Of a stretch of 64,000 nucleotides of DNA, positions 53,745 through 63,192 are shown piece by piece. The stretch covers positions 642,282 through 706,281 of the forward strand of contig NZ_JAGRRD010000001.1 in assembly GCF_018122735.1 (NCBI RefSeq). The letters run 5' to 3'. This DNA is from Azoarcus sp. L1K30. Lineage in GTDB: Bacteria > Pseudomonadota > Gammaproteobacteria > Burkholderiales > Rhodocyclaceae. Below the pieces are notes generated by a model. That model was not told the DNA's origin and did no database searches. It saw nothing but the letters and a program-made list of their open reading frames with translations. Numbering within the stretch: the first letter of the stretch is position 1; each line of letters starts with the position of its first letter. The position numbers were made by a program, and so were the translations under genes.

Positions 53745-56618
53745 CTAGCTCGCCGTCGCCGGCTGCGTGAGACGGAAGTCCGGATCGCCCCAGACCTGGT
53801 AGGCGGCCCAGGTAGTCTCGTTTGGCGCCCGTTCGAGTGCCGCGACGCGGGCGGCGAGGCTGGCGGTTTCGAGATCGGCGCCGTTTGCGAGCTGTTCGAA
53901 GAGGCGCTGCGACCAGATCGATGCCCCTTCGTCGCTGACCGCCCATGCCGGCGCCAGTACGCAATCCACGCCCATCCGGAGCAGTTCGCCGACCATCGAC
54001 GTGCTGCCACTGGTTTTGACACCGTGCCCCGTTTCGGTCGCCCCGCTGCCCGGGTCGGTCTGGTAACCGGCATGACAGCCGTTGAGGAAGACGAGCCGGG
54101 GTGGCTTGCGCATCTGAGCAAATTCGGTGGCGCTGAGAAAGACGCCGTCGCTGAGGACGAAGCCACTCACGGTGCGACCGTTGCCGAGAGGATATTCATG
54201 AACCGCATTCCCCGATACCAGCATGATCTCGAAATCGCGTGAAAACAGTTTGCCGATGATCTCGGCTGCGTTCTCGCGTTCGCTCACCGTCACTGCATAA
54301 CCGGCGGACATCAGCGTGCGCGACACCGCCTGCAGTTCCGACCACACGCCTTCCAGCGGTGGAAATCCCTCCGCCATGTCGGGAAGCGTCTGTGTGGTGA
54401 GCGGGTTACCGATCAGCAGCGCGTGCCGACTGGTGCTGCGAGCGCGCGTCGCTTGCAGTTGCCCGTCCAGGCTGCGGGTGATGGCGATCGGGGTCATTGT
54501 GCCGCCACCGCGTGCGGCCAGGATCGCCTCCCACGGCAGTGCGGCGGTGTCGTGATTGAGCAGCAGGTGCTCGCTGCCGCCGGGCGGGGTGTCGCCCAGT
54601 TCCACCGGCAGGATCAACTGCGCCAGATTCCACGCGATCGCGGCGGAGGCGTCGGTGGTCGAGGAGAACTGGCGCATCAGGTTCTCGATCACGGCGGGCT
54701 GGTAGCGCACCGTCCAGTCGTTGCTGCGTTCGCCTGCGACCGAGTGGTATTGCAGGTTGCCCGGCCCGTGCTGGCGTACGATCAAGGTGCGTCGGGAGGG
54801 GTGGGGTGTGGCAGCGGCCAAGGTGCGTGGTGGGCGCAGGCGTGGCAGTGCCACATAGACTGGACTCACCACCGCGGTACCGGCGGCGAGATGCTTGATC
54901 TGCGCAAACAGCCGACTGTGCAGATCGTCGGCCTCGCGGGTGCCCAGCGGGGTGGGATAGCGCAGCAGCGGCAGATCCGCAAGTTCGAGCGGCAGCGGGG
55001 TGCGCGCCTCGGCGATGACGATGCAGCGCCCCGGCATCAGGCCGAGGCGCATGCCCAGTTGCAACAGGGTATCGGGCTGCTGCTCGCTGATATCGAAGAT
55101 CGCAAGGCCGGCGCCGGCGATCAGCGTGGCAGGGGAAGCCGAGCCGGTGGTGTCGAGGTCCGGTCGGTGCGGCTGCAGGCCGGCCTCCGAGGCGCAGGCC
55201 TCGGCAATGCCGCTTGCCGTGTTCAATGCGGCCATGCGTGCGCTGTCGAGAGCGGTCAAGGGTGCAGCAGCGCGCACGATCAGACAGCGTCCGTCATCGG
55301 CCGCGTAGGGCGCTTGCGCGACCTGAGCGGCGTCGGCTGCGTCGAGCATCTGCGGTGGGGCGAGCGCAGTGTCCAGGTAGAGCGGGCTGCGCGCCAGCGG
55401 CAGGGTGTCACCGCTGGCGATGGACCGCAGCAGGGCGGCAAAGCCTTCCTCCGCCTCCCGGTCGCCGGGGGGGACGGCCCGGTAACGGTGATGCAGGCCG
55501 GGGGCAATGGTGAAGGCGGCCTCGGCGCTGCCGTCGGCAACGATGACCGCGGTACCGGCCGGGCGCAGCGCGAGACAGATGCCGAGCAGGAAACAGAGGC
55601 CGGGTTCGGGGCTCGACAGGTCGGCTACCACCAGGTCGGCTGCGAACAGCGCGGCGTACAGCGCTTCGCCCTGGCGGTCGCGGGCGGCGAGCGCACTGGC
55701 GCGTTCGCAATCGAATCCGGCGCCGGCGAGCGCGGCGCGGATCAGGGCGAAACTGAAGTCGGCATCGAAAGCCGGGCCGCCGCCGAGCGCGGTGCGGGCG
55801 CCGGTGCCGATCAGCACCACGCAGCGTTGACGTGCATCCGGGGTGACCGGGCGGTCTGCCATCGGCGGCGTGTCGGGCGACGCCATGCCAGCCTCGCTGA
55901 GCAATGCGCTGGCCGGGCGAAGCACGACGTCGCCGACGCGGATCTCTTCATTACCGAGCGCGCCGAGGATGCGCCGACCGTTGTCGTCGTCGCCGCGCGC
56001 AAGCGCATTCATGCCGCGCGCGTAGGCCAGCAGGGATTGCTCGCGCGCCAGCGGCATCTCGATGGCCGCTGCAAGACCGCCCAGTTGCAGTCGTGCCGCG
56101 ACCGGACCGCTGCCGAACTGGCCAAGTGCATCGGCAAAGGCATGCGCGGCGGCGCCAGGGTCGATGAAGGCGAGCGCGACCCAGCGCTGGATGGCCAGAA
56201 ATTCGGCCATCTGCGGGTCGATTGCGCCACCGGCGCGCTTTTCTGCTGCATCGACATAGCACCACAGCAGCTCTGCCACGCGCAGCGCCCGCGGGCGCGT
56301 ATCGTCGCGGTAGCGCGAATGCAGCAAGGCCATGCAGTGCCAGCGCACCTGCGGGTCAACGCGGTAGAAGCCGCCGCCCAGCGCCGTGGTGAGCGGCGCA
56401 AACAGCACGTCCGCCTCGAGGCTGCGGTCGGCATTGCGCGCGGAGAGGAAATTCACCCGGATGAGATCGAGCAGGTCGGCGCGCAAGGTCTCCGGGATGG
56501 ACGCATGCATCAGCAACAGCAAGGCTTCTTCGCCGTAATCGTTGGCGAATTGTTCGAGCGCCGCGTAGGCCTCGAGCACTTCGAGCGGACGCTGGCCAAG
56601 GTGGGCAGGGTAGGGCAT
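53745..56618 (-). CDS. CHAT-domain protease with two nucleosidase/TIR-like lobes
   Basis: From ATG 56618 the protein has 957 residues. The N-terminal 240 are helical (a possible sensor or death-adaptor region). Two lobes follow that look like nucleoside 2-deoxyribosyltransferase/TIR folds: CVVLIGTG to ADLVVADLSSPEPGLCFLLG (266-345) and ATLIAGAGLAIFDISEQQPD (497-516). A CHAT domain covers about 680-950 with His807 in GNAVHEYP and Cys848 in FLNGCHAG, ending QVWGDPDFRL like the giant protein. The start lies 2 bp after the vWA stop; a longer frame to 56762 only overlaps that gene. Protease activity is likely; the lobes may sense a nucleotide. Confidence 0.85.
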   Translation of the reverse strand: MPYPAHLGQRPLEVLEAYAALEQFANDYGEEALLLLMHASIPETLRADLLDLIRVNFLSARNADRSLEADVLFAPLTTALGGGFYRVDPQVRWHCMALLHSRYRDDTRPRALRVAELLWCYVDAAEKRAGGAIDPQMAEFLAIQRWVALAFIDPGAAAHAFADALGQFGSGPVAARLQLGGLAAAIEMPLAREQSLLAYARGMNALARGDDDNGRRILGALGNEEIRVGDVVLRPASALLSEAGMASPDTPPMADRPVTPDARQRCVVLIGTGARTALGGGPAFDADFSFALIRAALAGAGFDCERASALAARDRQGEALYAALFAADLVVADLSSPEPGLCFLLGICLALRPAGTAVIVADGSAEAAFTIAPGLHHRYRAVPPGDREAEEGFAALLRSIASGDTLPLARSPLYLDTALAPPQMLDAADAAQVAQAPYAADDGRCLIVRAAAPLTALDSARMAALNTASGIAEACASEAGLQPHRPDLDTTGSASPATLIAGAGLAIFDISEQQPDTLLQLGMRLGLMPGRCIVIAEARTPLPLELADLPLLRYPTPLGTREADDLHSRLFAQIKHLAAGTAVVSPVYVALPRLRPPRTLAAATPHPSRRTLIVRQHGPGNLQYHSVAGERSNDWTVRYQPAVIENLMRQFSSTTDASAAIAWNLAQLILPVELGDTPPGGSEHLLLNHDTAALPWEAILAARGGGTMTPIAITRSLDGQLQATRARSTSRHALLIGNPLTTQTLPDMAEGFPPLEGVWSELQAVSRTLMSAGYAVTVSERENAAEIIGKLFSRDFEIMLVSGNAVHEYPLGNGRTVSGFVLSDGVFLSATEFAQMRKPPRLVFLNGCHAGYQTDPGSGATETGHGVKTSGSTSMVGELLRMGVDCVLAPAWAVSDEGASIWSQRLFEQLANGADLETASLAARVAALERAPNETTWAAYQVWGDPDFRLTQPATAS

Positions 56619-56620
56619 GG

Positions 56621-57763
56621 TCAGGCCACCTTGTTGCCGCGCAGGATGTCGATGGCGCGCAACAGGTGATGGGGGTCGAGCGGCAGCATCGGTACAGGGC
56701 CGGATGCGATCAGCGCCGCGGTGGTGCGTGGCCAGCGCCTGTCGGGCATGGGGTTGAGCCACACCGTGGTGGAAAAACAGGCGCCCGCGCTCGCCAGGAA
56801 GTCGAGGGTCTGCATCGCCCTGCGGCGGTTAAGCGCGCCGCGTGCGCTGCCGGCATCGCTGAGCACCAGCAGCGCGGCGCCGGTGTGGCGAGTGAACACG
56901 GCGTCGCGGGCTTCGGGCCGGGTCAGCGCTGGCGTATGAAACAGCTGCTTGTGCGGCAGATTGGAAAAGTAGCGCAGCTCGGCATGGGCGAGCCGCCCGA
57001 GGCGCAGCGAATCGGCCAGCGTGGCAAGGAATGGCATCCACGGGTCCATGCTGGCACTGGCATCGGCCAGCACCAGCAGGCGCGCGTTGTTGCGCCGGCG
57101 TGGGCGCAAGACCGGCTGGCCGAGCAGACCGCTGCGGCAGCGCTCGCGCAGGGTCGCGTCGAGGTCGAGCTCCACGCGCGGTCCGTGGCGCACGCTGCGC
57201 CGGAACCGTCGCCACAGCACTGCAAGGTCACGCGCGCCAATGAGTGCGCCCGGATGCAGCACATAGTCTTCGCCGAGCGGCGGCGCCCCGTCGAGGCGCG
57301 GAATCGGCAGCCCGCCGCTGTCACCCGGCGCGGCAAAGGCGAGGCGGGCGCGTGGCAGCGCTTCTGCCTGCCGCGCATCGCCGGCCCCGGCGCCGGGCGC
57401 TGCGGTCGAGACCGGAGTCGCCTCGGGCGCAGGCGTGCGCGGGTCGGGCGGCGGGCCCGCGCCGGTATCGTCGTCACCATGCTGCGCTGCCTGCTCGAGC
57501 ATGGCTTCGAGTGATGTGCTCATGTCGGCGGGAGGCGGAGGGAGCGACTGGAACCAGCGGTCGATGAGCCGGCGTTCTTCCTCGTCGCGGGCCCACAGCG
57601 CGAGGGCAAGCCGCCGCAGCGACGCGCGGTCACCGTGGCCGAAGCCGCCGCGCAGTGCCCGCAAGCCGTCAAGGTAGTCGCGCACGCCGACGCCGACGCC
57701 ACGGGCGACCAGTTCGCGAAACAGGCCATGCAGCAGCGGCGGCAGGGAGGGTGTCGTGCTCAT
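56621..57763 (-). CDS. CoxE-type vWA domain protein partnered with MoxR
   Basis: The 380-residue protein has a helical N-terminal part, a Pro/Ala-rich linker (about 100-160) and a vWA domain with the MIDAS motif DASAS at residues 234-238 (LLVLADASASMDPWM). This is the CoxE-like class that works with MoxR AAA+ ATPases as a chaperone-like pair. The start 57763 is fixed by the 8-bp gap to the moxR stop. It is translationally close to the CHAT gene after it, which supports a physical complex. Confidence 0.88.
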   Translation of the reverse strand: MSTTPSLPPLLHGLFRELVARGVGVGVRDYLDGLRALRGGFGHGDRASLRRLALALWARDEEERRLIDRWFQSLPPPPADMSTSLEAMLEQAAQHGDDDTGAGPPPDPRTPAPEATPVSTAAPGAGAGDARQAEALPRARLAFAAPGDSGGLPIPRLDGAPPLGEDYVLHPGALIGARDLAVLWRRFRRSVRHGPRVELDLDATLRERCRSGLLGQPVLRPRRRNNARLLVLADASASMDPWMPFLATLADSLRLGRLAHAELRYFSNLPHKQLFHTPALTRPEARDAVFTRHTGAALLVLSDAGSARGALNRRRAMQTLDFLASAGACFSTTVWLNPMPDRRWPRTTAALIASGPVPMLPLDPHHLLRAIDILRGNKVA

Positions 57764-57771
57764 GCCTGACC

Positions 57772-58713
57772 TCAGTCGCCGGCCTCGCCCACGGTGCGCG
57801 CGCGGTAACGCTCGATGTCGTTGCGGATCTTGAACAGGATGGCCTGGTCGCTGGCACCGAGCCTGTCGGGCGATATCGCTTCGGCTTTGCGCTCTTGCCA
57901 GTGCAGCACCCGCACCCAGTCTACGAGTTCGCTGGTGGCGGGCAGCTTCTGCATGCCGAGTTCGCGGCCACGCTTGCGGATCTCCATGAACCGGGCGACC
58001 GCCGCCAGGGTGAGTTCGCTGCTGACCGTCTCCAGGCTGGCCTCTAGGTTCCTGGCGACGATGTCGGCGAGCATGTCGGGGTCGCTGGGGAAGTCGAGCT
58101 GAACATACAGGCAGCGGCGCAGGAAGGGTTCGGGGAGCTGTTTCTCGCGGTTGCTGGTGATCAGCACGATGGGACGGACGCCGTCGGGTGGCGCGCAGAC
58201 ATGGCGGCCAAACCCCCGGGCCGCGAGGCATTCGGCATCTTCGCTGCGGGGCAGGTCCTCAATATCGAACTCGAAGCGGTCGAGCACGTCGAGCAGGTCG
58301 TTGGGGAAATCGATGTCGGCCTTGTCGACCTCGTCGATCAGCACCACGCCCGGCCTGCCCGCGCGAATGGCATGGCCCAGGGGTTCGAGATCGATGTAGG
58401 GAAAGACCTTGCGTGCGGTGTCGTTGTTCGGGTCCTGCGCGTCCTGCAGACGGCGCAGCGCGTCGAATCGATAGAGCAGGTCGCGCGCCTGGCTGGTGCT
58501 CTTCACCGTCATGGTGACGAGACTGTCGAGCAGCCCGAGTTCCTCTGCGATGGCGCCGGCCAGGCGGGTCTTGCCGCAGCCGGCCTCGCCTTCGACCAGG
58601 ATCGGGCGACCGAGGCGGACCGCCAGATTCACGATCTCGGCCGTGTCCGGGGTGGCGAGATAGGAGGCCGACTTGTTGCCGGCGAACTGCGTGTACGGGG
58701 ACGCTGGCGCCAT
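57772..58713 (-). CDS. MoxR-family AAA+ ATPase
   Basis: The 313-residue ATPase has Walker A GEAGCGKT at 42-49, Walker B VVLIDEVDKAD at 123-133, sensor 1 in IVLITSNREK and an arginine-finger region EPFLRRCLYVQLDFP. MoxR proteins use ATP to remodel partners through a vWA protein, here the next gene. The stop of the DUF4062 gene lies 10 bp upstream of its start, so it is in one operon. Confidence 0.93.
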   Translation of the reverse strand: MAPASPYTQFAGNKSASYLATPDTAEIVNLAVRLGRPILVEGEAGCGKTRLAGAIAEELGLLDSLVTMTVKSTSQARDLLYRFDALRRLQDAQDPNNDTARKVFPYIDLEPLGHAIRAGRPGVVLIDEVDKADIDFPNDLLDVLDRFEFDIEDLPRSEDAECLAARGFGRHVCAPPDGVRPIVLITSNREKQLPEPFLRRCLYVQLDFPSDPDMLADIVARNLEASLETVSSELTLAAVARFMEIRKRGRELGMQKLPATSELVDWVRVLHWQERKAEAISPDRLGASDQAILFKIRNDIERYRARTVGEAGD

Positions 58714-58723
58714 GGTGTTGCCC

Positions 58724-60076
58724 TCAGCTTGCGCCGACCCAGAAACCTTGCAGGGTCAGCCGGTTATAGACGTCCGGCGGATTGCCGTCGGGAGTGGTGG
58801 CGAACGTCGCGATGTCCCACCGTCGGGCCTCGTCCAGCGCAATGCCTGCGCTCTTCCGGAGTTCCTTCAGCCACTGTTGTACGTCGTCGGCATCGAGTGC
58901 GCCCAGCGCCGGCAGCGCGAGCAGGTCGCGATGGTCGATATCGCCCGCATCGAGCGCGGTGCTGTGAATGCCGTGGGGGGGCGGCTGCGACAGCGGACTG
59001 TGGTCGATGACGAAAAAGAACAATCGGCCGGGGCTGCAATCCTGTTCGGCAAGGGCGGCGTGCAGCGGGCGCCAGAAGGACTCGGCAAACCTCGCAAGGC
59101 GGTCGGGGTGGTGGCCGATGGTGCGCAGGATCACGATGACCGGCCCCTGACGCAGACGTGCGCCAAGCGCCTGCGCCAGATCGGGAATGGAGGCGTGTTC
59201 CAGCATCGGGGTGCCGAGTTGGCCGCAGCTCCAGCGGATCAGCGCGTCGATGCTGTCGGGGTCGGCGGGCTGTCCGCAGATCGGCCGCAAGCCCTCCCAC
59301 TCCTCGTCCCAGCCGGCCAGAAACTCGGCAAATTGGCGTTGACCGTGATTCTCCGGGCCATGGATGAGGAAGGCCGCCGCACGGCTGTCCCTGCGCTTGC
59401 GAAAGGCATTCATGGCGTCCTGCAACGCCCGGCGCTGGGGTTTGCGGCCGATACGCCCCAGTTCGGCCGCCGGAATGTCGCCGCTGGCCTCGCGAGGCCC
59501 CGACGCCGCCTCGCGCAGCAGTTTCATGTTCCAGTTCAGGATGGTGGTCAGGGCCTTGCCGACCAATTGGGTGCGGTCACGATAGAAGACCATGATGCGG
59601 CCGTCGGCCGCCCAGCTCTTCACCGATTGCAGAAAACGCGCCTGGGCCTCAGCATCAGCCGACGCACGCTCTGGGGGTTCGAGCGCGGTCAGGGCCTTCG
59701 CGCGCTCGCGCAGATGCGCTTCGGCGCTGCTCCCGGCTTCCGGCAGCAGGATGAAGATCGGCGTCGATCCGCGCTGCCAGCGCGATACCGCCCAGCGAAA
59801 CTCGAGTTCGGTGATCGAGTATTGAAAGCTCGGCGGAATCCAGCCGTAACGGAAGCCGAAGAGGCCGACATATCCGTCGCTGCCCATGACCCGCGCCTTG
59901 CATACATCGACGACGAAGTGGCCGCCCTCGGACCAGTCCTCCTGCAGGAAGATCTTGGCGGTGGGGATGTTGTCCTGCACGAAGTCGCGAACCGCCTCGC
60001 GGAACTCCTTGCAGTCCTGGGCCGTGGCACTCAGGAAAATCTGCGAGATCTCGGCAATGTCTGCGGCAGGCGGCAT
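58724..60076 (-). CDS. DUF4062-like protein with a degenerate STAND-type P-loop region
   Basis: The 450-residue protein opens with ISQIFLSATAQDCKEFREAV, the start of a DUF4062/TIR-like sensor domain, continuing VGLFGFRYGWIPPSFQYSIT. A second region begins AAAFLIHGPENHGQRQFAEF (234-253). This looks like a STAND NTPase opening, but the GKT of Walker A is missing. I therefore read it as an inactive STAND module. A short alpha-helical C-terminus follows. It precedes moxR by 10 bp and is probably the sensor or adaptor (third partner) of the MoxR-vWA pair. Confidence 0.75.
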   Translation of the reverse strand: MPPAADIAEISQIFLSATAQDCKEFREAVRDFVQDNIPTAKIFLQEDWSEGGHFVVDVCKARVMGSDGYVGLFGFRYGWIPPSFQYSITELEFRWAVSRWQRGSTPIFILLPEAGSSAEAHLRERAKALTALEPPERASADAEAQARFLQSVKSWAADGRIMVFYRDRTQLVGKALTTILNWNMKLLREAASGPREASGDIPAAELGRIGRKPQRRALQDAMNAFRKRRDSRAAAFLIHGPENHGQRQFAEFLAGWDEEWEGLRPICGQPADPDSIDALIRWSCGQLGTPMLEHASIPDLAQALGARLRQGPVIVILRTIGHHPDRLARFAESFWRPLHAALAEQDCSPGRLFFFVIDHSPLSQPPPHGIHSTALDAGDIDHRDLLALPALGALDADDVQQWLKELRKSAGIALDEARRWDIATFATTPDGNPPDVYNRLTLQGFWVGAS

Positions 60077-60210
60077 GGCGGTCGACGAGTGTCCCGTGTC
60101 CGTTGTTGGGGGTCTGCACGTTCAGCATATGTCATGCGAGGCCGACTTGCCATGCTGCTGCCGGGGCTTGGCCGCACCTCACCCGCTTCGCCGGGCGCGA
60201 TTCTCCGGCC

Positions 60211-60660
60211 CTATTTGTCGGCCACGAAGTCCTTTCGCACCTCGGTGAATACCGGGCCCCACATCGGATGTCCGGCTTCGGCCTTGTCGAGCGCGAAATC
60301 GGGATCGATTCTCAGCGCCTCACGGAACTCGCGGCGACAGTTCGTCTTCTGTCCGCTCGAGCAGTAGATGAAGGCCAGCACCTTGCGCGCCCGAATGGTG
60401 TCCGAAGGTTGTTTCAGCCCGAGGTCGAGCGCGCGGTTCAATTCGCTCGCCGCATTCTTGTAGTTGCCGCGTTCATACAGACCGATCCCCGCCTTGAGGG
60501 CACTTTCCGCCCGTTGATCGGCGTTGGCGGGCAGGCTCGCCGGCGTGGGGTCGGTGCCGGCTTCGGGCGCGGTCGCGGGTTGCGTCAAGGCGGCGCAGCC
60601 ACCCATCAGCAAGAGGGAGAGCAGGGCGGCAAGGCCGACTGGCTTGCTCTGTCCGTCCAT
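60211..60660 (-). CDS. TPR-like lipoprotein
   Basis: The 149-residue product has a lipoprotein signal (LLSLLLMGGCAALTQ) and two to three helical TPR-like repeats (ALKAGIGLYERGNYKNAASE, RKVLAFIYCSSGQKTNCRRE). It should sit in the periplasm attached to a membrane. ATG 60660 is 14 bp after the kinase gene stop, so both are one transcript. Similar TPR lipoproteins accompany PEGA-domain kinases. It may relay an envelope signal to the kinase's extracytoplasmic part. Confidence 0.75.
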   Translation of the reverse strand: MDGQSKPVGLAALLSLLLMGGCAALTQPATAPEAGTDPTPASLPANADQRAESALKAGIGLYERGNYKNAASELNRALDLGLKQPSDTIRARKVLAFIYCSSGQKTNCRREFREALRIDPDFALDKAEAGHPMWGPVFTEVRKDFVADK

Positions 60661-60674
60661 GGAGGATCTTGTAT

Positions 60675-62162
60675 TCACTGGAATCGGTGTCGAACGCTGA
60701 TGGTTTCGCCCGATTTTATCGTGACCTTGTGCGTGCTGGGCGCAAAGTCCGCATTTCGAATCTCGATGCGATAGGTGCCGGGCGGCAGTTCGAGCGAGCG
60801 CAGCGGGGGGGTGACGCCGCGCTTGCGGCCGTTGACGTAGATCTCGCCCCACGGCAACACGTTCAGCTTGAGGGCGCCGGGTTCGACCGTCTGTGTCTCG
60901 GCGGCGATGGCTGGTGCGCGCGCCTCGGGTGCGGCAGGACTCGGCGCTGTCGTCGATTCCTCCGTGCTGTCCGATGCCACCGCCTCTGGCGCGGGCGGGC
61001 TCGCAAGCTCGGCCGGCGAGACGGGGACGGCGTGCACGGCTGGCGTCACGGGCAGTGTGCGGTCGCCTTCCTCTGAGGTGTCCGAACTGAAGTAGGCGAA
61101 TACGGCAGCCGTCGACAGTGCAACGAGGACGGCGACAAGCAATAGCGGCCGCCTTGCAGCGGATTTGTCGCTATCGTCGGTGGCAGGATGATCCGTGCCG
61201 GCACGCATGGGTCGGGAACCTGGCGTTGCGACGATCGTTGCGCTGCCGACCGAAGGCGCTTGTTCTGTGCGTGTTTGGGCGGCGGCGCCACTGTCCCTCA
61301 ATGCGCGCCGGATCGGCGTCAGGGCACGGGTCAGATCGCGGGCGCTGGCAAAGCGGTCGGCGGGTGGCTTGGCAAGCGTGCGCATGATCACGGCGTCGAG
61401 TTCGGGCGGAACGTCCGGATTCAGACTGGAGGGCGGGGGTGGGACGTGGTGCAGGATGTTGTGCATGACGGCAGGAATGCTGTCGGCCGCGAACGGGTCC
61501 TTGCCGGTCAGCATTTCGTACAGGGTGACGCCGAGCGCAAAGAGGTCGGTTCGCGCGTCCACCGGCCCATGGGACACCTGTTCGGGTGCCATGTAGATCG
61601 GCGAGCCGGCCATGGCGTCGTCTAGCGACTTGCTGCCATCGGTCGCCAGTGCGATGCCGAAGTCCATGATCTTCACCATGCCGTTGCGCGCGAGCATGAT
61701 GTTGGCGGGCTTGATGTCGCGGTGAACGATGCCGTGCTGATGTGCGTAGTCGAGCCCGCGCAGGATCAGCAATGCGATGTCGACTACCTTGCGCAGCGGG
61801 AGGACCATGCCGCTGTCCAGACTCTCGCGCAGCGACAATCCGGTAAGGTATTCCATGGCAATGTAGGGCACGCCCTCGCTGCTTTCGCCGACATCGTGAA
61901 TGGTCACGATGTTCGGGTGATTGAGGCGGCCCGCCGCCTTCGCTTCGCGAAAGAAGCGTTCGCGAAAGTCTTCCCGGTCCGTCGACAGCAGTTCGACCGA
62001 CAGGACCTTGAGCGCGATCTTGCGCTCGATCATGGGGTCGACGGCGCGATACACGGTCCCCATCGCGCCGCGGCCGATCTCGTGCGAAATCACGTAGCGG
62101 GCGATGGTCAGGTTTTCGGCAGGCGCAGGAGCATTCATAAGTGATAGTTGGGACGAAACCAT
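60675..62162 (-). CDS. Transmembrane Ser/Thr protein kinase with C-terminal PEGA domain
   Basis: The 495-residue protein has an intact Hanks-type kinase domain: IGRGAMGTVYRA loop, Lys52 in IALKVL, HRDIKPAN (147-154), DFG (167-169) and GSPIYMAPEQ. A juxtamembrane linker and one transmembrane helix (LLLVAVLVALSTAAVFAYF) follow. An Ala/Pro-rich extracytoplasmic stretch leads to a PEGA domain (PWGEIYVNGRKRGVTPPLRS). ATG 62138 is an alternative start. It is divergent from the PP2C gene, its likely antagonist, and upstream of the MoxR-vWA cluster on the same strand, so it may switch that system. Confidence 0.92.
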   Translation of the reverse strand: MVSSQLSLMNAPAPAENLTIARYVISHEIGRGAMGTVYRAVDPMIERKIALKVLSVELLSTDREDFRERFFREAKAAGRLNHPNIVTIHDVGESSEGVPYIAMEYLTGLSLRESLDSGMVLPLRKVVDIALLILRGLDYAHQHGIVHRDIKPANIMLARNGMVKIMDFGIALATDGSKSLDDAMAGSPIYMAPEQVSHGPVDARTDLFALGVTLYEMLTGKDPFAADSIPAVMHNILHHVPPPPSSLNPDVPPELDAVIMRTLAKPPADRFASARDLTRALTPIRRALRDSGAAAQTRTEQAPSVGSATIVATPGSRPMRAGTDHPATDDSDKSAARRPLLLVAVLVALSTAAVFAYFSSDTSEEGDRTLPVTPAVHAVPVSPAELASPPAPEAVASDSTEESTTAPSPAAPEARAPAIAAETQTVEPGALKLNVLPWGEIYVNGRKRGVTPPLRSLELPPGTYRIEIRNADFAPSTHKVTIKSGETISVRHRFQ

Positions 62163-62356
62163 CGGTATGGTCGTTGTGGTCGAAACGGCGCGACGAACGG
62201 TATCACACGTGCGCCGGAATCAGCGCCATGCACTCTGACGCTAATCATAATGTCGAATAGATGAAAACCATAGTCTTCGTGTGGGATAATCGCTGCCGAT
62301 CTTACCGCTCCTGATGCGAGGTTTCAGGGGCATGACGAACGGGAGGTGCGACTGAA

Positions 62357-63190
62357 GTGTTGATCCACGATGCCTGCGAGATGGCGAGCCTGAGCGACCC
62401 TGGCTGTGTCAGGTCGGTCAATGAAGATGTGCTGTCATGGGTGCCAGAAATGGGACTGGTGATGGTCGCGGACGGCATGGGGGGGCACAGCGGCGGCGGG
62501 CGTGCGGCCCGCATTGCGGTTGAAACGATAGAGCGTCGCATCCGGGCGGCGTTATCGGGACCCGATGCCGCGGCCGTTCAGATCGACGAGTCGCTCGGCG
62601 ATGCGGTGGCCGAGGCCGATCACGAGATCCGCCGCCTTGCAGCGTCCGACCGGTCACTCTCTGGCATGGGGGCGACGGTTGCCTGCCTGCTGTTGCGCGA
62701 CAACGAGGCGTGCATTTCCCATGTCGGCGACACCCGGGTCTACCGCCTGCGAGCGGGCAAGCTGGCCTTGCTGACCCGCGATCACGCCATCGGTCGGTAT
62801 GTACATGAGGCGGGTGTGAGCGATGCAGCCGAGTCTGGCGCCAGTCACAACCGTCATTTCGTGACCAGTGCGCTTGGTGTGGGCCAAGAGTGTGCGATCG
62901 AGACGCAGCGCATCGGTGTCGAGGTCGGCGACCTGTTCCTCGTCTGTTCCGATGGCCTCAACGACATGATCGACGGCGCGGATATCGAACTGGTGCTCGA
63001 TACCATGCAGGCCAACCTGCCGCTGGCCGCGCGGCAACTGGTCATGATTGCGCGCGATTGTGGCGGCTTCGACAACGTGACGGTGGCGCTGCTGCGGGTG
63101 AATGCCGAGTTCGCCCATGAAAGTGCGGTTTCGGGCGGCGGCGTGTCATTGTTTGCGCGCGTGCGCGGTTGGTTCGGCCGGAGGCGTTGA
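62357..63190 (+). CDS. PP2C-type Ser/Thr protein phosphatase
   Basis: The 277-residue metal-dependent phosphatase keeps the family motifs: VRSVNEDVL, VMVADGMGGHSGGG with the metal-binding Asp, GMGATV, ISHVGDTRVYRL, FLVCSDGLND and GFDNVTVALL. It starts at GTG 62357 with GGGAGG 10 nt upstream. The FHA gene follows after 2 bp. It should reverse phosphorylation by the divergent kinase, as in PpkA/PppA-type pairs, though no type VI secretion genes are here. Confidence 0.92.
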   Translation: MLIHDACEMASLSDPGCVRSVNEDVLSWVPEMGLVMVADGMGGHSGGGRAARIAVETIERRIRAALSGPDAAAVQIDESLGDAVAEADHEIRRLAASDRSLSGMGATVACLLLRDNEACISHVGDTRVYRLRAGKLALLTRDHAIGRYVHEAGVSDAAESGASHNRHFVTSALGVGQECAIETQRIGVEVGDLFLVCSDGLNDMIDGADIELVLDTMQANLPLAARQLVMIARDCGGFDNVTVALLRVNAEFAHESAVSGGGVSLFARVRGWFGRRR

Positions 63191-63192
63191 GC

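Noticed and set aside
54423..56669. A 748-residue plus-strand frame opposite the CHAT-lobe gene
   Set aside because: It has no recognisable domain and a Gly/Arg/Gln-rich composition typical of antisense frames in GC-rich DNA.
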